Assembly: GCA_023053545.1 (NCBI GenBank)
Contig: JAKZAN010000006.1
Location: 2,733,001-2,797,000, forward strand
Direction of reading: 5' to 3'
Source: Lepidurus packardi
Lineage: Eukaryota > Arthropoda > Branchiopoda > Notostraca > Triopsidae
DNA length: 64,000 bases
Position numbers and translations under genes: made by a program
Shown: one piece after another, positions 59,810-64,000 of the stretch
Position numbering within the stretch: the stretch's first letter is position 1
Layout: every line of letters starts with the position of its first letter
Notes under the pieces: model-generated
Database searches by the model: none
What the model was told of the DNA's origin: nothing
What the model saw: only the letters and a program-made list of their open reading frames with translations

Positions 59810-62246
59810 TATTCTTGGCGTACGCGTGTTCCTTTCTGTGGAATGATCAGATAATTTTTTCTATTCTAGCCTCAGGAGCGTTTTCTCCTTTTTTTCTGCT
59901 CTCCAGAATTAAACAAGCCGTATGTTTTCCTTTTTTTTGTACCCAAAGGAAAGCCATGCTGCCATGGCAATTGTTGCTTCCAAGCCAGCCTAATTCTGCC
60001 ATCAATTTTTAGGCAGCGCCAAGCACTTTGCGCTTTTTATTCCTCTGCAGTAGAAGAATATTGATGAAGGCATCTCTGCAGAAATGCATTACTGGGAAAG
60101 TGAGGGAAAAGTCGATACCCAAGTTTTGTATTGCTTCTAGCTTCTTATAACTATTTCAGTTTAAAGGCTTGGTTTGTTTAATTAACTAGGATCAAAGTAC
60201 GGTCAAGTGGACACATTTTGAAGAGCGTATAAGTGAGACATGTAGTACTGTGTCTGAATTGATGGGTGGGGGAAAGGTAGAGAGATCTTTCGATGGGGGG
60301 GAGGAACACAATGCAAGGTCCTTTAAGTTTGCAAGCTAAAGTGTACGCATAGATGGACGCCTATTTAGGTATACTGTATTTGCTTGTTGTGCGCGAAGTA
60401 AGTCATGTGGAAAGTGCACTTTGTATGCCAATGACACAGACAAGACAAATAGTGTTGTGTCAGTAAGCCAAAGGTTTTTATGTCGCTTGTCAAGTCCAGC
60501 AGACTCCGCCTTTTTGACTAGCAAGGCACAGTCTGACAAGCACAGATGCTCTTGCATATAAAATCGCCTTTAAGATCCCTATAAAGCCCCGTGACTGTCA
60601 CATGAGCTTTCGTCCCCTTTTCTGCTTCCGATTCCGCTTTTATGAAGATGCAGTGACAGCGATAGGATCCGTAGACGGTCTTCAAGTATCAGCTCGTGTC
60701 ATTTAACCGGCACTAGTTCACAGCCTCTTCCTTTTCAAGCGAAATTATCGTTGCCATTTTCTTTCTTTTTCTCTTTTTTCTTAAAAAAAAGTTTGGCGTC
60801 CAACTTCGAGAGTTAATTCTCCCCATAACGTTAGTAGCACGCTGCAGTGTTAAATGTTCAAGGCCTCTGTTGTGACCATGAGTTGAAAGATATTTGGTAT
60901 AGCACAGAGCGTCCAATGTCATGTTTCGTCCGTTACATCCCAGGACCTTCACGGGTGAGCAATTAGGCGAGAAATTGTTGCCTACCAGTAATGACATCGT
61001 TAGACCGTTTTCCAGTGGAAGGATTCTTCCCCTCGGCACCTCATATTCGTAACTAGGGAAAAGGGGGGAGATTTTTAACCCGAGAGTAGCCTAAAGACTT
61101 TAAGACCTCTGTACTTGAAATCCTGTTTAATCTCGGGTAGAAATAAGGGGATAGAGAAAGGCAATCTGGGAAGCTTAACACTCTCAAAGTAAAGGGAGGA
61201 AACACTATATACCCGTTCGTATCCTCTAATTTCTGGGAGAAATTAGCACAGTATTTCTTGTCGAGAATCATAATCTTCCCGACAGTTGTAGCTTTCTAGC
61301 AGCCCTATTTTCACATACTTTTATGCCCACAGTTCTAGGACTAGTAATCCATCGCAATAATCACAATTTAACGTTATGGTTTAATTCATAGCCAAAGGCA
61401 CTTTGGCTTGATGCCTAAGGGGAAGGCGGGGCGCAGGCAGGCCCAATGCGCTTGTCGAGAGCCACTGCACGAGAACGGTTCGTCGTGGAATGACAATTCC
61501 AAATGCTCCAGAACGACCAGGACCTTAAAAAGACATAAGTATTTCATTCTTTTACTGGCAAATTCATTCTTTTAATATTTCTTTTTCGGACATGCCAAAA
61601 AAGTGTCGCTTACAGACAGCTCCAGGTGTGCGTACGTGACTACACGCTACTTTTCGCGTTTGGTACGTGTAAGATTTGATCCCCGTGGCTGACCGGCCAT
61701 TCATCTTGCGAAACAAAGCAGTTATGTGTAAAGCCGGGGTCATTTTTTTGCATTTTTGGTCAAAGGAAAGCTATTGTTGTCTTGAAAGTAGCCTCACGTC
61801 ACGAACCGGTAGCGTTGGGAGGTGCGAATCGGGTTGTTTGCATGCAAAGCGACAGGCAAATGGCTCTCTCGTGGTACATTAAGCTCCGTCTTCTAAGTAT
61901 TCTTTCACGCTCCTTTTTCTTTGCCAGAGGAATCCAAAAATGTGGCCGTCTTCCCCTTACTGTTTACCGTTTAGAAGAAATCCCGGTTGCTGTTTTTCTC
62001 CTTTCTGTCGCAGCAACTTAACCCAGCAGCATAGAGACATCAGCAAGACATAAGAGTTACAGACGAAAACGATTCCCGAGGATTTGGTACGAGTCACAGA
62101 GCCAACAGCTGGGCTCGTTTTTAACTTGGCGACCGAGGAATTATGGGGAGCGACCCGGGGTCACTTGAATTGCCCATATGGTGGTATATACCAAGACAGC
62201 GAAAGACAATTTCTTGTAGGCATGGCCAGATTTAAGTTGTGAACCA

Positions 62247-62268
62247 CCCCCCCCCCCCCCCCCCCCCC
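62247..62268. repeat. Poly-C tract (22)
   Basis: An uninterrupted run of 22 C follows gtgaacca. It is the longest homopolymer in the window. Confidence 0.9.
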
Positions 62269-64000
62269 AAAGAAAAAAATTTGAAAAAATATACGCCGCC
62301 TTTGGTCTTTAAAAAGCTCTTTTGGGTAGCCCATGTTGGTTTTCGAATAAAGGACTGTTTTTGTTTCAGAAAGGACGCGGGAAGGTTATAAATCAGTAGG
62401 GCCAAGGCCTGGCGGATCTGGAAAGGCTTCTTGTTGTTCTCGCTGAGGCAAGAGCCCTATATAACCCCAGCCCAAAGCTTCCTCGCCACCGAATAAAAAA
62501 CTCTTTTGTGCTTTTCTCTTTCGCTTTGCAAGAGCTATAGCGATGAGTGTCGCAGGGTGTGGTTCTCTATATAGAAAATACACATATAATATATATAGTG
62601 GACACATATGAAGACCAATAACAGGAAAAAGCCCGTGACATACAGCCTAATAATCCTGTCATTCTTGGGGGGCAAAACCTGGTGTCCTGCAATGTGACAA
62701 GGGACAGCCAAGGGCAATTTCAAGCTTCCTTCACCACCGAAGACTTTCCACGTAAGAAAAAAACAAACGAGATGGCATTTCTGGCAGCTTTTACTTGCTA
62801 CCGGTAACTGACGTGAAAGTGACTTCATGCCCCGAATTTAATGCAGCTCTTTTGCTCCATTTTTGGTGTCTGGTTGCCTCGAAAAATAAAGAGCAACAAT
62901 GAGAAAAGGGAGGATGAAATAAAATCGTGAAACGCTTGCTTGTCCGTGTTACTGGATTGAAAAATGACGACAAGGATTGCAAGGAGAAGGGCTAGTCTGG
63001 TAGAGAGGAACTGATCAACTTACCCTTAATTAGAGCAACTTCAAAAGCAAATTGGACACTCTACTTCGAGTCTGGTTGTCATGTCTTGGCCCTTGATTAC
63101 TGTCTCATTAGCCTCAAGTAAGTTCCTTGAAATAAAACTCTCGTCCAGCTTCCCCCCAAGGCTAATTTGAAATGAAAAAACCCTAATTAGCCTGAGGCGA
63201 AGGATGAGTACTATCTAGTAGAAAACCATGAACTCAACGCGCATGCGAGTCGTGCCATTTTCTTATTCTGCTAAGTCAGATTGCTATAGGAAAAAAAAGA
63301 GAAGGAACTTGGCTCGAAATAAAAAATTCATGTCCAGACGCAGGAAGATACAAGAGTTGATATAGAGGGTTTTGTCGTATGCCTCGTAAGGAATATTTAT
63401 TATTGCAAAGCGTGTATGTCACGAGGTACCAATATTGAAGAAAGTATATTTATCACCTCCCAAACTAGGATTTTTGTTTTATGAAGCTGCAAACTAATGG
63501 AACAAATCAGCGGGGCATGTTGGCATATATCAATGGTAGTTGTGTTCCTACGTGGCGTTTTTATTGGAAGGTCCCCTATCGGTACACTGGGCAAAACATG
63601 GAAAGGGAAGAGAAAGGTAGCAACAGTGGGGAAAAAACTACACAAAAAAAATCGTGGTGAGATCCAAGTTAGGCAAGTTGTTATGGAATAATTTTTCTCC
63701 AACTTTTGTTACGCATATGTCTCATGACATATGAATCGTACATATATTGCATGGGAAATTAGGGACCACAGCAGGAGGGTGACTTTAGCCACCAAATTTG
63801 GGAAGCAACACTTCAGACTGCATCACCATAATCGAAGACTGAAGAATGCTCTGCTCTATGCTCGGTCACTCGGGTCGATTCTTGGAATAATCTTACTATT
63901 TTACTTGGCTTATTGTCTTGTTCTTTAAATGTTTCCTATAAAGTGGTGTACCAACCATATTTAGGCTCCAGGGTGTAACCTTATAGACTTGCGCTGGGAT

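Larger units (their letters stand above)
58214..64000. other. Non-coding stretch with long C tracts
   Basis: No recognised gene. Contains C tracts at 59793-59809 and 62247-62268 and a TA microsatellite at 59691-59707, all listed separately. An ATG frame of 132 codons at 59013-59411 is unrecognised. Two TAATTA homeodomain-type cores lie near 63024 and 63185, with a small cluster of attagcc words between 63108 and 63197. Confidence 0.5.

Overview
The window looks like 64 kb of nuclear DNA from an animal, most likely an invertebrate. The only strongly supported gene is a pogo/Tigger-type (Tc1/mariner superfamily) transposase with animal-style architecture. Base composition is moderately AT-rich, CpG dinucleotides are common by eye (unlike methylation-depleted vertebrate DNA), and there are no operons or closely packed reading frames. 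I cannot name the species.

Layout. Positions 1-4094 are AT-rich non-coding DNA. Positions 4095-7458 hold a nest of mobile elements. The core is a pogo-like transposon at 4660-7116 with TA target duplications and an intact 556-residue transposase on the minus strand (5146-6816). A 240-bp non-autonomous relative (MITE) with its own TA duplication has inserted into the transposon's left part at 4748-4987. A second MITE (7119-7355) abuts the right end and shares its TA. A third, reversed and with one damaged end, lies at 4097-4333. Diverged inverted-repeat arms of an unrelated sequence (4429-4555 and 7356-7458) enclose the transposon, and a separate small hairpin (4556-4658) sits against it.

From 7459 to the end I recognise no conserved gene. 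The DNA is mostly single-copy, with scattered features: a 144-bp tandem duplication (35821-36108), a composite minisatellite (43952-44082), several perfect or near-perfect hairpins (19787, 28619, 31007, 48169, 57198), long C/G homopolymers (34881, 57984, 59793, 62247), and one stretch with a CRE and an X-box-like site (46646-46699). Two short reading frames near the right end deserve attention as possible exons or micropeptides. One has a signal-peptide-like start and a PAN/Apple-like cysteine motif (55170-55406). The other is a 61-codon frame with a strong Kozak context and a C-terminal membrane segment (58028-58213).

How it fits together. The transposase is the likely source of mobility for the MITEs, because their ends are nearly identical to those of the autonomous element and they look like internal-deletion derivatives. 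The rest of the window is best described as a gene desert or part of a very large intron. That reading is inferred from the absence of recognisable exons.
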